A stretch of 44,002 bases of DNA from Pseudomonadota bacterium. Its GTDB lineage: Bacteria; Pseudomonadota; Alphaproteobacteria; Sphingomonadales; Sphingomonadaceae. Under the pieces are notes generated by a model. The model saw nothing but the letters and a program-made list of their open reading frames with translations, searched no databases and was not told the DNA's origin. A program made the position numbers and the translations under genes. The stretch is taken from assembly GCA_021794525.1 (NCBI GenBank), contig JAJYQP010000057.1, forward strand, positions 1-44,002. The letters are read 5' to 3'. Below, piece by piece: positions 34,198 to 43,539 of this stretch. Positions within the stretch are counted from its first letter, which is position 1; every line of letters begins with the position of its first letter.

Positions 34198-34539
34198 TCA
34201 GCGCGAACGGCGCAGGCGCGGGTTGGGCTGCAGCGTGTCGATCATCGCCAGGAAATCGTCGAGGCGGATGATGCGCTCGAACTGGAAGCCGGCGCGATTG
34301 TCGCGACACCAGATCACATAGGCCTCGATCCGGCCGATGACGGGGAGGCGGATGATCACCCGGTCGCCGCGCGACAGGCTTTCCGACGCATCGTCGACCA
34401 TGAAGCCGTGCGCCGACAGATTCGCGATGTGGAGACGCAGGTCGCCTACGCGGAAATGCTCCGCGATCACCGGGTGATCGACGGGGTGCCGCGCAAGTCG
34501 GCGCTGGTCGGTTACGCTGAGCTGGGCTCCTGCGCTCAT
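34198..34539 (-). CDS. PilZ domain protein
   Basis: 113 residues consisting of a single PilZ-type beta barrel: QRRLARHPVDHPV at the N-terminus, NLSAHGFMVDD in the place of the D/NxSxxG motif, and GDRVIIRLPVIGRIEAYVIW. The N-terminal Arg cluster is RRLAR rather than canonical RxxxR, and His replaces a small residue in the second motif, so c-di-GMP binding is doubtful. It stands alone upstream of the MFS/cysK pair with a hairpin between. Confidence 0.82.
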   Translation of the reverse strand: MSAGAQLSVTDQRRLARHPVDHPVIAEHFRVGDLRLHIANLSAHGFMVDDASESLSRGDRVIIRLPVIGRIEAYVIWCRDNRAGFQFERIIRLDDFLAMIDTLQPNPRLRRSR

Positions 34540-34632
34540 GGAAGCGATTCCCTCGTATTTATCTGTGAGGGGTTAGGTGCATCAAAAAGGCTGACATACA
34601 GTTAAGCAGGGGCCGGGTTTCTACCGCAAATG

Positions 34633-35862
34633 TCAGCCGCGCAGCACCCCGTGGCGCTTCTTGCCCAGGCTGAGGCGCGCTTCCTGCCCCGGCGCCAGGG
34701 CGATCTCCTGCGCGGGGTCGGTGACCACCGCGCCATCCAGCTTCACCGCACCTTCGGCCAGCTTGCGCTTGGCCTCGCCGCCCGAGGCCGCGAAGCCGAT
34801 ATCGGTGAGAATCGCCGCGATCCTGCGCGGTTCGCCGCCCAGTACGAGCATCGGGAGGTCTTCGCCGACACCGCCGCCCGAGAAGGTTGCCGCCGCCGTC
34901 GCTTCGGCCGAACGGGCGGCGTCCTCGCCGCGCACAAGCCGCGTGACCTCGTTGGCGAGGACGACCTTGGCGGCATTGATCTCCGCCCCCTCCAACGCCC
35001 CGAGCCGCTCTATCTCGGCGAGGGGAAGATCGGTAAACAGGCGCAGGAACTTGCCGACGTCGCGGTCGTCGGTGTTGCGCCAGTATTGCCAGAAATCCCA
35101 GGCCGGGAGCTGGTCCTCGTTGAGCCACACCGCGCCCGCCGCGGTCTTGCCCATCTTGGCCCCGTCGGCGGTGGTCAGCAGCGGGGTGGTCATGCCGAAC
35201 AGCTCGGCCCCGTCCATGCGGCGGGCGAGCTCCATTCCGTTGACGATATTGCCCCACTGGTCGCTTCCGCCCATCTGCAGGCGGCAGCCGTAACGGTTCG
35301 CCAGCTCGCGGAAGTCGTAGGCCTGAAGGATCATGTAGTTGAATTCGAGGAAGGTCAGCGGCTGTTCGCGCTCGAGCCGGAGCCTGACCGAATCGAACGT
35401 CAGCATCCGGTTGACGGTGAAATGCGGGCCGACGTCGCGGAGCAGCTCGATATAGCCGAGCTTCGAGAGCCACTCGTCGTTGTCGACCATCACTGCGTCG
35501 GTCGGGCGGTCTCCGAAGGTCAGCAGCCGCTCGAACACACGCCGGATCGAAGCGATGTTGGCCTGGATCGTTTCCCCGGTAAGCATCCGGCGCGATTCGT
35601 CCTTGCCCGAAGGATCGCCGACCTTCGTGGTGCCGCCGCCCATGACCACGATCGGTTTGTGACCCGCCTGCTGCAACCGCCGCAGCAGCATGATCTGGAC
35701 GAGGCTGCCGACGTGGAGGGAGGGCGCGGTCGCGTCGAAGCCGATATAGCCGGGCACCACTTGCCGCGCGGCGAGGGCGTCCAGCCCTGCCGCATCGGTG
35801 ATTTGGTGGACATAGCCGCGCTCTTCCATCAGGCGCAGGAGTTCTGACTGGTACTGGCTCAT
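34633..35862 (-). CDS. tyrS: Tyrosyl-tRNA synthetase
   Basis: 409 residues, class I synthetase. The HIGH motif reads HVGS at 50-53 and the KMSKS loop reads KMGKT at 236-240, as in the TyrRS group with Gly at the third position. GGSDQWGN (198-205) lines the tyrosine pocket. An S4 RNA-binding domain occupies the last 65 residues. It charges tRNA-Tyr. The start at 35862 matches the family N-terminus. Confidence 0.96.
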   Translation of the reverse strand: MSQYQSELLRLMEERGYVHQITDAAGLDALAARQVVPGYIGFDATAPSLHVGSLVQIMLLRRLQQAGHKPIVVMGGGTTKVGDPSGKDESRRMLTGETIQANIASIRRVFERLLTFGDRPTDAVMVDNDEWLSKLGYIELLRDVGPHFTVNRMLTFDSVRLRLEREQPLTFLEFNYMILQAYDFRELANRYGCRLQMGGSDQWGNIVNGMELARRMDGAELFGMTTPLLTTADGAKMGKTAAGAVWLNEDQLPAWDFWQYWRNTDDRDVGKFLRLFTDLPLAEIERLGALEGAEINAAKVVLANEVTRLVRGEDAARSAEATAAATFSGGGVGEDLPMLVLGGEPRRIAAILTDIGFAASGGEAKRKLAEGAVKLDGAVVTDPAQEIALAPGQEARLSLGKKRHGVLRG

Positions 35863-35907
35863 CGTGATCCTCGGGAGAGGGGCGCGCGCTAGCATGGGGG
35901 ACAAGGC

Positions 35908-36444
35908 TTGCAAACGTTCGATCTGGAGGCGCATCCGACCTTCGCGCCCGGGCAGGTGACCGGGGTCAGTGTGCGCTGGCAGATGCTGCCGACGGGCAAG
36001 CTCATGCTGCGGTACCGCGTCGATGGCTGCGGCGCGCTGGTCGTGCCCCCCTTCAAGGGCCACGGCCAGGCCGACGAATTGTGGAAAACCACCTGTTTCG
36101 AGCTGTTTCTTTACGACGGCGACGGGCGTTATCGCGAATTCAATTTCAGCCCCAGCGGGCAGTGGGCGCTGTACGCTTTCTCCGGCTACCGCAACCGGGC
36201 GGGGGAGGCGGTGCTGCGCGATATGCCCGAGATGAAGCACGAGCAGGGAGACAGCGTTTTCGTGCAGACCGTCTTCATCGATTCTTCGATCCTGGTGGGC
36301 GCGGAGCGTGCGGCGCTGGCCGCCGTGGTGGAGGAGGCGGGAGGACGCCCGTCCTACTGGGCGCTGGCGCACAACGGGCTCAAGCCCGACTTCCACGATC
36401 CCTTCGGCTTCCGCATCCGCCTCGAGAACGGGGCGCCGCGGTGA
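35908..36444 (+). CDS. DOMON-like domain protein
   Basis: 178 residues, a single beta-rich domain with [18 protein letters not shown] and [18 protein letters not shown], matching the 'DOMON-like' proteins of alphaproteobacteria. No signal peptide is visible. TTG at 35908 is the likely start (GGGGGA and AAGG upstream); the ATG at 35894 is out of frame. Its stop overlaps the GTG of the muramidase-like gene (GTGA), so the two are coupled and may share a wall-sugar role (inference). Confidence 0.8.
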   Translation: MQTFDLEAHPTFAPGQVTGVSVRWQMLPTGKLMLRYRVDGCGALVVPPFKGHGQADELWKTTCFELFLYDGDGRYREFNFSPSGQWALYAFSGYRNRAGEAVLRDMPEMKHEQGDSVFVQTVFIDSSILVGAERAALAAVVEEAGGRPSYWALAHNGLKPDFHDPFGFRIRLENGAPR

Positions 36445-37643
36445 AGTTCGGCATCGACCGGCTGCTCGCCGACCCGTCGCTGCGCGCGGAACTCGAAGGC
36501 AAACGGGTGGCGCTCATCGCCCATCCCGCCAGCGTGACCGAGAACCTGACGCACAGCCTCGATGCGCTGATCGCCGCCGGGATCGCCGTCACCAGCGCCC
36601 TGGGCCCGCAGCACGGGCTCAAGGGCGACAAGCAGGACAACATGGTCGAGACCGAGGACGAGACCGACCCGGTCCTCGGCATCCCGGTCTTCAGTCTCTA
36701 CGGCGAGGTGCGCCGCCCGACCGGCCAGATGATGTCGAGTGCGGATGTGTTCCTGTTCGACCTCCAGGACCTCGGCTGCCGGATCTACACCTTCGTCACC
36801 ACGCTGCTCTATCTGCTGGAGGAAGCGGCCCGGCACCACAAGACGGTGTGGGTGCTCGACCGCCCCAATCCGGCGGGGCGCCCCGTGGAAGGCACGATGC
36901 TGATTGCCGGGCAGGAAAGCTTCGTCGGCGCCGCGCCGATGCCGATGCGCCACGGGCTGACGATGGGCGAGATGGGCCACTGGTTCATCCGCCACTTCGG
37001 TCTCGACGTGGATTACCGCGTGATCGCGATGGAAGGCTGGCAACCCGAGGCCGCGCCGGGTTTCGGCTGGCCCGAGAGCCGCATCTGGATCAATCCCAGT
37101 CCCAATGCCGCCAATGTGAACATGGCCCGCGCCTATGCGGGCACGGTGATGCTCGAAGGCGCGACGCTGAGCGAGGGGCGGGGCACCACCCGCCCGCTCG
37201 AGGTGCTGTTCGGCGCGCCCGATCTGGACGCGAAGGCGGTGCTGGCGGAGATGGAGCGACTGGCCCCGAAATGGCTCGTGGGTTGTGCGATCCGCGAATG
37301 CTGGTTCGCGCCGACCTTCCACAAGCACGCAGGAGAGCTCTGCAACGGATTGATGATCCACGCGGAAGGCCGCTTCTACGATCACCACGCCTTCCGCCCG
37401 TGGCGCCTGCAGGCGCTGGCCTTCAAGGCGATCCGGCATATCGACCCGGGCTACGATCTGTGGCGCGATTTTCCCTACGAGTACGAGTTCAACCGCCTCG
37501 CGATCGACGTCATCAACGGCGGGCCCGCCCTGCGCGAATGGGTGGACGATGTCGGCGCCGCGGCCTGGGACCTGGAGGCGATCGCGGCCCGCGACGAAGC
37601 TGCGTGGCGCGAGGAGGTCGCAGCGCTGCTTCTTTATCCCTAA
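36441..37643 (+). CDS. namZ: DUF1343 family protein, NamZ-like exo-beta-N-acetylmuramidase
   Basis: 400 residues from GTG 36441. It shows the DUF1343 pattern: [81 protein letters not shown] and [12 protein letters not shown]. Characterised members (NamZ, GH171) release terminal MurNAc from peptidoglycan fragments. Characterised ones are often exported; no signal peptide is seen here, so a cytoplasmic recycling role is possible. The AmpG-like permease elsewhere in the window would fit such a pathway. Confidence 0.85.
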   Translation: MKFGIDRLLADPSLRAELEGKRVALIAHPASVTENLTHSLDALIAAGIAVTSALGPQHGLKGDKQDNMVETEDETDPVLGIPVFSLYGEVRRPTGQMMSSADVFLFDLQDLGCRIYTFVTTLLYLLEEAARHHKTVWVLDRPNPAGRPVEGTMLIAGQESFVGAAPMPMRHGLTMGEMGHWFIRHFGLDVDYRVIAMEGWQPEAAPGFGWPESRIWINPSPNAANVNMARAYAGTVMLEGATLSEGRGTTRPLEVLFGAPDLDAKAVLAEMERLAPKWLVGCAIRECWFAPTFHKHAGELCNGLMIHAEGRFYDHHAFRPWRLQALAFKAIRHIDPGYDLWRDFPYEYEFNRLAIDVINGGPALREWVDDVGAAAWDLEAIAARDEAAWREEVAALLLYP

Positions 37644-37724
37644 GCTCTTGACCCGCGGGTCGCGATGCCCGAGCCTTGCGGGGTGACGGCGCACAAGCGT
37701 CGCGGTGCAGGAGAGCAAGACCAT

Positions 37725-39014
37725 ATGGCCACCGCCGCGAGCGCAGCGGCACCGAAAGGTGCGGTGCGGACCACGCTCTGGATCCTCCTGATCGTCTACA
37801 TCTTCAATTTCATCGATCGGCAGATCGTCAACATTCTAGCCGAGCCGATCGCGCGCGATCTCGACCTGTCGGATACGCAGATCGGCCTCATGACGGGGCT
37901 GGCCTTCGCGCTGTTCTACACCGTGCTCGGCCTTCCCATCGCCTCATACTCGGACCGGCCGGGCACCCACCGGCCCCGGCTGATCGCCATCGCGCTCACC
38001 ACTTGGTCGGCGATGACGGCGCTCTGCGGGCTGGCGTCCAACTTCGTCCAGCTCCTGCTGGCGCGGATCGGCGTGGGGGTGGGGGAGGCAGGCTGCACGC
38101 CGCCCGCGCATTCGCTGATCAGCGACATGGTCCCGCCCGAAAAGCGCAGTTCGGCGCTTGCCTTCTATGCGCTCGGCATCCCGGTCGGGACGCTGCTGGG
38201 CATGATGATCGGGGGCTTCCTCGCCGACTGGGTCGGCTGGCGACGAGCCTTCCTCGTCGTCGGACTGCCGGGCGTGGCCATGGCGCTGGTGGTGGTCCTT
38301 TTCCTGAAGGAGCCGCGCCGGGCGGCCGGTTTTGCCTCGGCCAGCGCCACCACGACTCCGCAGAGCTCCATGCTCGCGGCGATGGGATCGGTGCTGAAGT
38401 CGCAGGCTTTCGTCCTGCTGCTCGCCGCCGGATCGGCCGCCGCCTTCCTGTCCTACGGCAAGACCACCTGGACAACGATCTTCTTCCAGCGCACCCACGG
38501 CATGACGCCGGGCGAGGTCGGCCTCTGGTTCGGGATCGTGAATGGCGCGGCGGGGATCGCCGGCACGGTGCTGGGCGGTTGGCTGGCGGACCGCTATGGC
38601 GCGACCAATCGGCGCCACGTGCTGACCGCCCCGGCGATCGGCATGGCGGTCGCGGTGCCGATCGCGCTGCTGGCCTACCAGATGAGCGATTGGCGCGCGG
38701 CGCTGGCGCTGCTGTTCCTGCCCACGCTGCTCAACTCGCTATATTACGGGCCGACCTATTCCGCGGCGCAGGGGCTGGTGACGCTGCGACAGCGGGCGAT
38801 CGCCGCGGCGACCCTGCTGTTCTTCCAGAACCTCATCGGGCTCGGGCTCGGCCCGCTGTTCTTCGGGATGCTGTCGGACCTGTTGGAGCCCAGCTATGGC
38901 GGAGACAGCGTCCGTTACGTCCTCTACGGAGCGGCCTTCCTCGGCCTCGTCCCGGCGTTCTTCTTCTGGCGGTGCAGCCTGCGGCTCAACGAGGAGCTCG
39001 ACCGTCAGATGTGA
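37725..39014 (+). CDS. Spinster-type MFS transporter
   Basis: 429 residues, about 12 helices. IFNFIDRQIVNILAEPIARD in the first helix, GLPIASYSDRPG in the 2-3 loop, and GVGEAGCTPPAHSLISD in helix 4 are hallmarks of the spinster-like MFS proteins frequent in sphingomonads. The substrate is unknown. ATG 37725 is used (AGGAGAG upstream); an in-frame start at 37665 would add 20 residues. It lies 81 bases after the NamZ-like gene. Confidence 0.88.
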   Translation: MATAASAAAPKGAVRTTLWILLIVYIFNFIDRQIVNILAEPIARDLDLSDTQIGLMTGLAFALFYTVLGLPIASYSDRPGTHRPRLIAIALTTWSAMTALCGLASNFVQLLLARIGVGVGEAGCTPPAHSLISDMVPPEKRSSALAFYALGIPVGTLLGMMIGGFLADWVGWRRAFLVVGLPGVAMALVVVLFLKEPRRAAGFASASATTTPQSSMLAAMGSVLKSQAFVLLLAAGSAAAFLSYGKTTWTTIFFQRTHGMTPGEVGLWFGIVNGAAGIAGTVLGGWLADRYGATNRRHVLTAPAIGMAVAVPIALLAYQMSDWRAALALLFLPTLLNSLYYGPTYSAAQGLVTLRQRAIAAATLLFFQNLIGLGLGPLFFGMLSDLLEPSYGGDSVRYVLYGAAFLGLVPAFFFWRCSLRLNEELDRQM

Positions 39015-39199
39015 ACGGCGATCCACGCGATCAGCGCGGCGGCGGGGACGAACACCGGTTGCGCCAGCAGCAGCGCACCGAACAGGCACGCCCATGCCTG
39101 CTTGAACCAGAACAGCGGTAATTCGTGGAGCCACAGCCGCCAGCCGGTCCGGGATCGTAGGCTTCGAGGCGAAGGCGGACCGCTTCGAAGCGAGAGTGA
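39005..39199 (-). pseudogene. Possible remnant of a DUF817-like membrane protein
   Basis: In the same frame as the VWA gene, but after its stop, the minus strand encodes WRLWLHELPLFWFKQAWACL and then FGALLLAQPVFVPAAALIAW before a stop at 39005-39007. The KQAWACLFG piece resembles the N-terminus of DUF817 membrane proteins, which are about 270 residues long. There is no start codon in frame, and it overlaps the MFS 3' end. It is probably a decayed fragment; chance cannot be ruled out. Confidence 0.3.
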
Positions 39200-39208
39200 T
39201 TCAACCTC

Positions 39209-40390
39209 TCACCCCTGCTTGCGGCTCAATTCGCGCATCGCGTCGTCGAGGCCGTCGAGTGTCAGCGGGTACATCCGGTCGCCCACCAGCTGCTTCATCA
39301 CCCTGGTCGACTGCGAATAGTCCCATTGCTTCTCGGGCACCGGGTTCAGCCACACGGTCGCCGGATAGGTGTTCGTCACCCGCTGCATCCAGACCGCGCC
39401 GGGTTCCTCGTTCATATGCTCGACGCTGCCGCCGGGGTGGGTGATCTCGTAGGGGCTCATCGCCGCATCGCCGACGAACACCACCTTGTAGTCGTGGCCG
39501 TATTTGTGGAGCACGTCCCAGGTCTTGGTCCGCTCTTGCCAGCGGCGGCGGTTGTCCTTCCACACGCCTTCGTAGAGGCAATTGTGGAAGTAGAAGAACT
39601 CGAGGTTCTTGAACTCGGCGGTGGCGGCGCTGAACAACTCCTCGACCAGCTTGACGAACGGGTCCATCGACCCGCCGACGTCGAGGAACAGCAGCAGTTT
39701 CACCGCATTGTGCCGTTCGGGGCGCATATGGATGTCGAGCCAGCCCTGCCGCGCGGTTCCGGAGATGGTCGCATCGAGGTCGAGCTCGTCCGCCGCGCCC
39801 TCGCGCGCGAAACGGCGCAGGCGGCGCAGCGCCATCTTGATGTTGCGGGTGCCCAGTTCCCTGGTGTGGTCGAGGTTCTTGAACTCGCGCTTGTCCCACA
39901 CCTTCAGCGCGCGCTTGTGCTTCGATTCGCCGCCGATCCGCACGCCTTCGGGGTTGTAGCCCGAATTGCCGAACGGGCTGGTCCCGCCGGTGCCGATCCA
40001 CTTGTTGCCGCCCTGGTGGCGCTTTTCCTGTTCCTCGAGCCGCTTCTTCAGCGTCTCCATGATCTCGTCCCAGTCGCCCAGCGACTTGATCGTCTCCATC
40101 TCCTCGGGCGTGAGGAACTTCTCGGCGACAGCCTTCAGCCAGTCCTCGGGAATGTCGACCGGGTTCTGGCCGTAATCGGACACGATCCCCCTGAAGACCT
40201 TGGCGAAGACCTGGTCGAAGCGGTCGAGCAGCCCTTCGTCCTTCACGAAGGTGGCGCGGGAGAGGTAGTAGAACGCCTCGGGCGAGGCTTCGATCACGTC
40301 CCGGTCCAGCGCCTCGAGCAGGACAAGGTGTTCCTTGAAGCTGGCGGGAATCCCCGCGGCGCGCAGCTCGTCGACGAAGTTGAAGAACAT
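39209..40390 (-). CDS. VWA domain protein, CoxE-like partner of MoxR ATPases
   Basis: 393 residues. The N-terminal 200 residues are helical and charged ([15 protein letters not shown] region); the C-terminal VWA-like domain has the metal-site motif DVGGSM at 237-242, where Gly replaces the first Ser of DxSxS, and [11 protein letters not shown] later. Family members work with a MoxR-type AAA+ ATPase as a metal-centre or complex maturation chaperone. A matching MoxR gene lies on the same strand at 43540-44002, but about 3.1 kb of other DNA now separates the two. Confidence 0.88.
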   Translation of the reverse strand: MFFNFVDELRAAGIPASFKEHLVLLEALDRDVIEASPEAFYYLSRATFVKDEGLLDRFDQVFAKVFRGIVSDYGQNPVDIPEDWLKAVAEKFLTPEEMETIKSLGDWDEIMETLKKRLEEQEKRHQGGNKWIGTGGTSPFGNSGYNPEGVRIGGESKHKRALKVWDKREFKNLDHTRELGTRNIKMALRRLRRFAREGAADELDLDATISGTARQGWLDIHMRPERHNAVKLLLFLDVGGSMDPFVKLVEELFSAATAEFKNLEFFYFHNCLYEGVWKDNRRRWQERTKTWDVLHKYGHDYKVVFVGDAAMSPYEITHPGGSVEHMNEEPGAVWMQRVTNTYPATVWLNPVPEKQWDYSQSTRVMKQLVGDRMYPLTLDGLDDAMRELSRKQG

Positions 40391-40510
40391 GGGGCCGGTC
40401 CTAGCGCGTCCGCCGGGCCGGGCGAAGCGGAAATCGCCGGAGCTTTACCGCCCGCTAACCAATCTCGTTTAGCCCCCGGCCGCAAGCAACAAGGTCGGAA
40501 CCCGAACCCC

Positions 40511-41911
40511 ATGGAAATGAGTGTCCTCAGCACTGTCGATGCCGCCAGCATCAGCCTCATCCCGGATAGCTGCGGCAAGGTCACGGTGGGTTGCACCGAT
40601 GTCGCCGGCATCGTGCAGGGGGTGATCGATTCCTTCGGGCACCTGCGCGCCGAATACATGGAACTGCAGGGCACGGTCGCCGAGCTCGACGAGGACCAGC
40701 GCAAGGTTCTCGAAGCGAGCGACGAGGCACGCCTGCTGTCGGAGCGCGCCATCAACCAGCTCTCGCAGGGCTCGGTGATGATCGGCAACTCGCTGGCCGA
40801 GATCGGCAATCTCCTCAGCCTCGTCGAAACGCTGACCGAGCATGTCACCGGCTTCGCGGCGGCGATGGACCAGGTCCGCCGCAGCGCCGAGGAAATCGAC
40901 CAGATCGCCGAGACCACCAACATCCTCGCGCTCAACGCCACCATCGAGGCGATGCGCGCGGGAGAGCAGGGCCGCACTTTCGCGGTCGTCGCCAGCGAGG
41001 TGAAATCGCTCGCCAGCGAGACCCGCAAGGCGACCGAGGAGATCGGCCGCACCATCGCCATGCTCGGCTCCGAAGCCGGCCAGGTGATCGCCAAGATCGA
41101 AGCGGGTGCCAGTGCGAGCGCGGAGGCGAAGAACTCGGTCGCCTCGATCGAGACGACGCTCTCGGGGGTCACCGCGCTTATCGGCGAGGTGGATGCGCAG
41201 CAGGACCAGATCGCGAAGAACACCGCCACCATCTCGCAGCACGTGCACCGGGTGCAGGACGTGCTGACCGATTTCGACGGCGCGGTGACCGAGAACGAAT
41301 CGAAGCTCGCCACCGCGCACGGCCGGATGGAAGACCTCGAGCTGACCGCCAGCGACATGTTCGACAAGCTGGTGAAGGCCGGCCTTTCGCCGCGCGACAG
41401 CGCCATGGTGGAACGGGCGAAGCAGCATTGCCGCAATCTCGCAGAGGCCGCCGAGCAGGCGATCGAGCGCGGCGAGCTGACGATGGAGCAGCTCTTCGAC
41501 CAGAATTACCGACCGGTGCCCGGCACGAACCCGCCGCTCTACCGCACCTCGTTCAGCGACTGGGCGGACCGCAACTGGCGCCCGATCATCGACGCGGTGG
41601 TGGCCGAGGGCGGGGCGATCCGGATGTGTTCGCCCGCCGACATGAACGGCTTCCTGCCGACCCACGTCACCGATCGCTCGCGCACCCCGACCGGCGACCT
41701 CCTCCACGATACCAAGTACTGCCGCAACGGGCGCATCATGCTCGACGGCGTGGACGTGGTCGCGAAGGCGAGCACCGACCCCTACATGATGGCGGTCTAT
41801 CGCCAGGAGGGCGATGGGCGGACCTATTTCATCGTGCGCAACGTCTATGTGCCGCTGGTGATCAAGGGCCGCCGCTGGGGCGATTCGGAGCTCGCCTACA
41901 CCTTCGACTGA
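40511..41911 (+). CDS. Soluble methyl-accepting chemotaxis protein
   Basis: 466 residues without a transmembrane segment or HAMP domain. The MCP signalling hairpin is at about 129-170 ([20 protein letters not shown], then [20 protein letters not shown]). From about 320 to the end there is an extra domain with [20 protein letters not shown] and [20 protein letters not shown], which resembles the C-terminal PAS/Cache-like sensor region found in some cytoplasmic receptors. No che gene or flagellar gene is in the window. A second ATG at 40517 is possible. Divergent from the VWA gene over 120 bp. Confidence 0.9.
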   Translation: MEMSVLSTVDAASISLIPDSCGKVTVGCTDVAGIVQGVIDSFGHLRAEYMELQGTVAELDEDQRKVLEASDEARLLSERAINQLSQGSVMIGNSLAEIGNLLSLVETLTEHVTGFAAAMDQVRRSAEEIDQIAETTNILALNATIEAMRAGEQGRTFAVVASEVKSLASETRKATEEIGRTIAMLGSEAGQVIAKIEAGASASAEAKNSVASIETTLSGVTALIGEVDAQQDQIAKNTATISQHVHRVQDVLTDFDGAVTENESKLATAHGRMEDLELTASDMFDKLVKAGLSPRDSAMVERAKQHCRNLAEAAEQAIERGELTMEQLFDQNYRPVPGTNPPLYRTSFSDWADRNWRPIIDAVVAEGGAIRMCSPADMNGFLPTHVTDRSRTPTGDLLHDTKYCRNGRIMLDGVDVVAKASTDPYMMAVYRQEGDGRTYFIVRNVYVPLVIKGRRWGDSELAYTFD

Positions 41912-42035
41912 GCGGGTAAGCGCGCCGGGGCCTCCGGCGGCGAACCCGGATAATTCAGCCTGAACGCACGAAAATCGCGCGGCCGGAGCGTCGACGTGCC
42001 GGATCGGGCACGGGGCCGCTCGGTGCGATTGGTCA

Positions 42036-42512
42036 GTTACCGGTGGGCGGCGCGGTCTGGAGCGGTAACCCCTGCCGGGCGTCTCCGTGCTCAAGCAGCG
42101 AAGCGGTAGCACGCAAAAACCTGCGCCCGGCAACGCCGTCTCCCACGGAGACCATCCAGACCTGAGCCCTGATCAAACCCCGCGGCGGCATCCCGGCAAT
42201 CGCGACGGGGCAGGGCTCGCCTTGGAAAGCGGGTCCCCGTCTCGATCCTCGCATCCTGGCCCGGGAGTCATCGGCCGATGCTCCATGAGGGCGTCCTGGC
42301 GAGAAGCCTTCGGCCATGTGCCGCGTTTCCGGTTGGCGGAGGTCCGGGCCTCGCTGGTCCGGGGAGGGGTGTGAGACCGCATCCGAACTGTTAGAGCGCC
42401 GTGCCTGCCCCGGCCGCGCCGACGGGTCGATCGCTCGCCCGCCGAGGGAAGAACAGAGAAGTGCCAGCTTCGCGCTTCCCGACCTTCGTCCGCGCTCACT
42501 GTGTGAGGCAGG
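42036..42512 (-). ncRNA. Candidate structured RNA downstream of a near-consensus promoter (no gene seen)
   Basis: The 889-base gap 41912-42800 has no convincing protein gene in its left half. A strong minus-strand promoter (42519-42547) points into it. Strong local pairings exist: GCCGGGCG (42073-42080) with CGCCCGGC near 42122-42129, enclosing GTGCT...AGCAC; GTCTGGA near 42055 with TCCAGAC near 42155; and CTGCCCC with GGGGCAG near the start of the transcript. I looked for RNase P, tmRNA, SRP and 6S hallmarks and found none that convinced me. Two overlapping minus-strand ORFs (42033-42317 and 42173-42499) have shadow-like composition. Boundaries are guesses. Confidence 0.35.
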
Positions 42513-42518
42513 GGGCAG

Positions 42519-42547
42519 CTTATAACCTATATGGTTCGTTTTGTCAA
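42519..42547 (-). promoter_or_regulatory. Near-consensus sigma-70 promoter, minus strand
   Basis: Minus-strand TTGACA (42547-42542, perfect) and TATAAG (42524-42519, 5 of 6) are separated by exactly 17 bases. It is the best promoter match I noticed in the window and lies at a local AT-rich spot. Nothing protein-coding starts soon downstream. Confidence 0.7.
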
Positions 42548-42624
42548 CGTTGCGAGATGTAGGAATGGCTGTCGGGAAGTCCTACAATGGCTGCAAAATC
42601 CGCCCCCCCCACTACCAAAATCCA

Positions 42625-42735
42625 TCGTCACTCCGGGCTTGACCCGGGGTCCCGCTTTCTCCTGACGCGGTGCCCGCCTCAGGGCTCGGCCGAGGACGAA
42701 GACCCTTGGCTCGGATCAAGTCCGGGCCGACGCGA
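42625..42735. repeat. Alphaproteobacterial intergenic palindromic repeat
   Basis: CCGGGCTTGACCCGG (42633-42647) and CGGATCAAGTCCGGG (42712-42726) form an inverted pair with two mismatches, with the common flanks TCGTCA and GTCCCGCTTTCT. This is a widespread type of dispersed repeat in alphaproteobacteria. A shorter inverted repeat, GTAGGA/TCCTAC, is at 42559-42585. Confidence 0.7.
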
Positions 42736-42800
42736 ACAATTCTGATAGAGTCAGACATTGGGCGAGCGGTCGTAAACTATTCTTACGCTAAGGCTCTTCG

Positions 42801-42983
42801 ATGGCCATACGAAGTGAACTGAAGGGTCGGTCGGGAAAGTCATGGACTGACCGCGAGAACCGTATTCTCAGTGCGATGGGGAGCGGCGGCTCGCGAGCTG
42901 TGATTATCGCGCAACGGCTAGGTCGACCAACATCGGTGATCCGTTTGCGCGCGAAAGAACTTGGTATCTCGTTGCGCGACTAG
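42801..42983 (+). CDS. Small helix-turn-helix protein, GcrA/SANT-like pattern
   Basis: 60 residues. The pattern SWTDRENRILSAMGSGGSRA, then IAQRLGRPTSVIRLRAKELG is a three-helix DNA-binding layout similar to the N-terminus of GcrA and to SANT/Myb-like small proteins. It lacks the rest of GcrA. The ribosome binding site is weak (AAGG, 9 bases upstream). The surrounding DNA is less GC-rich than the chromosome average, suggesting transfer. Confidence 0.6.
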   Translation: MAIRSELKGRSGKSWTDRENRILSAMGSGGSRAVIIAQRLGRPTSVIRLRAKELGISLRD

Positions 42984-43022
42984 GGGCGCGATGACTGACC
43001 GGGTGTGGGGTAACAAGCAGAC

Positions 43023-43460
43023 CTAGCGCGAGCGTCGGGTCCAATAGGTTAGGTCGCCCGCCCGGCAGACACGGTCCCAAATTTCATCGCTCATTCGGAA
43101 CTGCCAAGTTCCGCCAAGCAACCATCCCATACGTCGGTCACATTTCGCCAATGCTTCGAACTGGTCGATATACTCATCTCCGTGATAAGACAGTAAGTCT
43201 TCGACCGGGCCAGCAGACAGAACACCGCATACTTGTTGCGCTTCTGTCTTATTTTCTGAAAAGAAATCTTCAGTCGGATAATGGCCCATCACAAGGATGA
43301 TTGCTTGCCAGGTGAGTTCAGGCTCTTCTTCCGGAAAGTCTGATAACAGAAACTGTGCGAGATGGCCGCACGAACTAACCTTCACACCCGATGGGTCTAT
43401 GCGTCGAGACGCAATCCAATCCAGAGCTAGCTCCTCTGGCGTAGGGTTTTTCCAGACCAC
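43023..43460 (-). CDS. Hypothetical protein, DUF6869-like
   Basis: 145 residues, acidic, soluble, with no signal peptide. Segments VEDLLSYHGDEYIDQFEALA, WLLGGTW and DEIWDRVCRAG match what I recall as DUF6869, a small family of unknown role with scattered distribution; the number is from memory. The gene is visibly near 50% G+C, unlike its neighbours. It lies between the MoxR-type ATPase and the small HTH gene. Confidence 0.65.
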   Translation of the reverse strand: MVWKNPTPEELALDWIASRRIDPSGVKVSSCGHLAQFLLSDFPEEEPELTWQAIILVMGHYPTEDFFSENKTEAQQVCGVLSAGPVEDLLSYHGDEYIDQFEALAKCDRRMGWLLGGTWQFRMSDEIWDRVCRAGDLTYWTRRSR

Positions 43461-43539
43461 GAAGGCTCAGTATCACAGGACTGCTTCGCGATTACTTAAC
43501 GTTCGCACCAGCGGCGAAACCGGCCAAACCCCTCCCGCC

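Noticed and set aside
34633..36396. Upstream extension of tyrS to 36396
   Set aside because: The extra residues are antisense to the DOMON-like gene, and the normal TyrRS N-terminus begins at 35862.
39326..40510. Long in-frame N-terminal extension of the chemoreceptor
   Set aside because: The extension is antisense to the VWA gene and has shadow-type composition. The receptor starts sensibly at 40511.
41923..41939. Hairpin after the chemoreceptor gene as a terminator
   Set aside because: It is only a 6-bp CGCCGG/CCGGCG stem with no T tract.
42033..42499. Two overlapping minus-strand ORFs of 94 and 108 codons
   Set aside because: They overlap each other in different frames, lack good ribosome binding sites and are Arg/Pro/Gly-rich like chance frames in GC-rich DNA.
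42036..42512. RNase P RNA, tmRNA (including the permuted alphaproteobacterial form), SRP RNA or 6S RNA
   Set aside because: I looked for the GAGGAAAGTCCGGGC and ACAGA motifs, a tag reading frame with an Ala-Asn-Asp-Asn start, the SRP GGAAGCAGC region and a complete 6S closing stem. None was convincingly present, so the region is left as an unnamed candidate.
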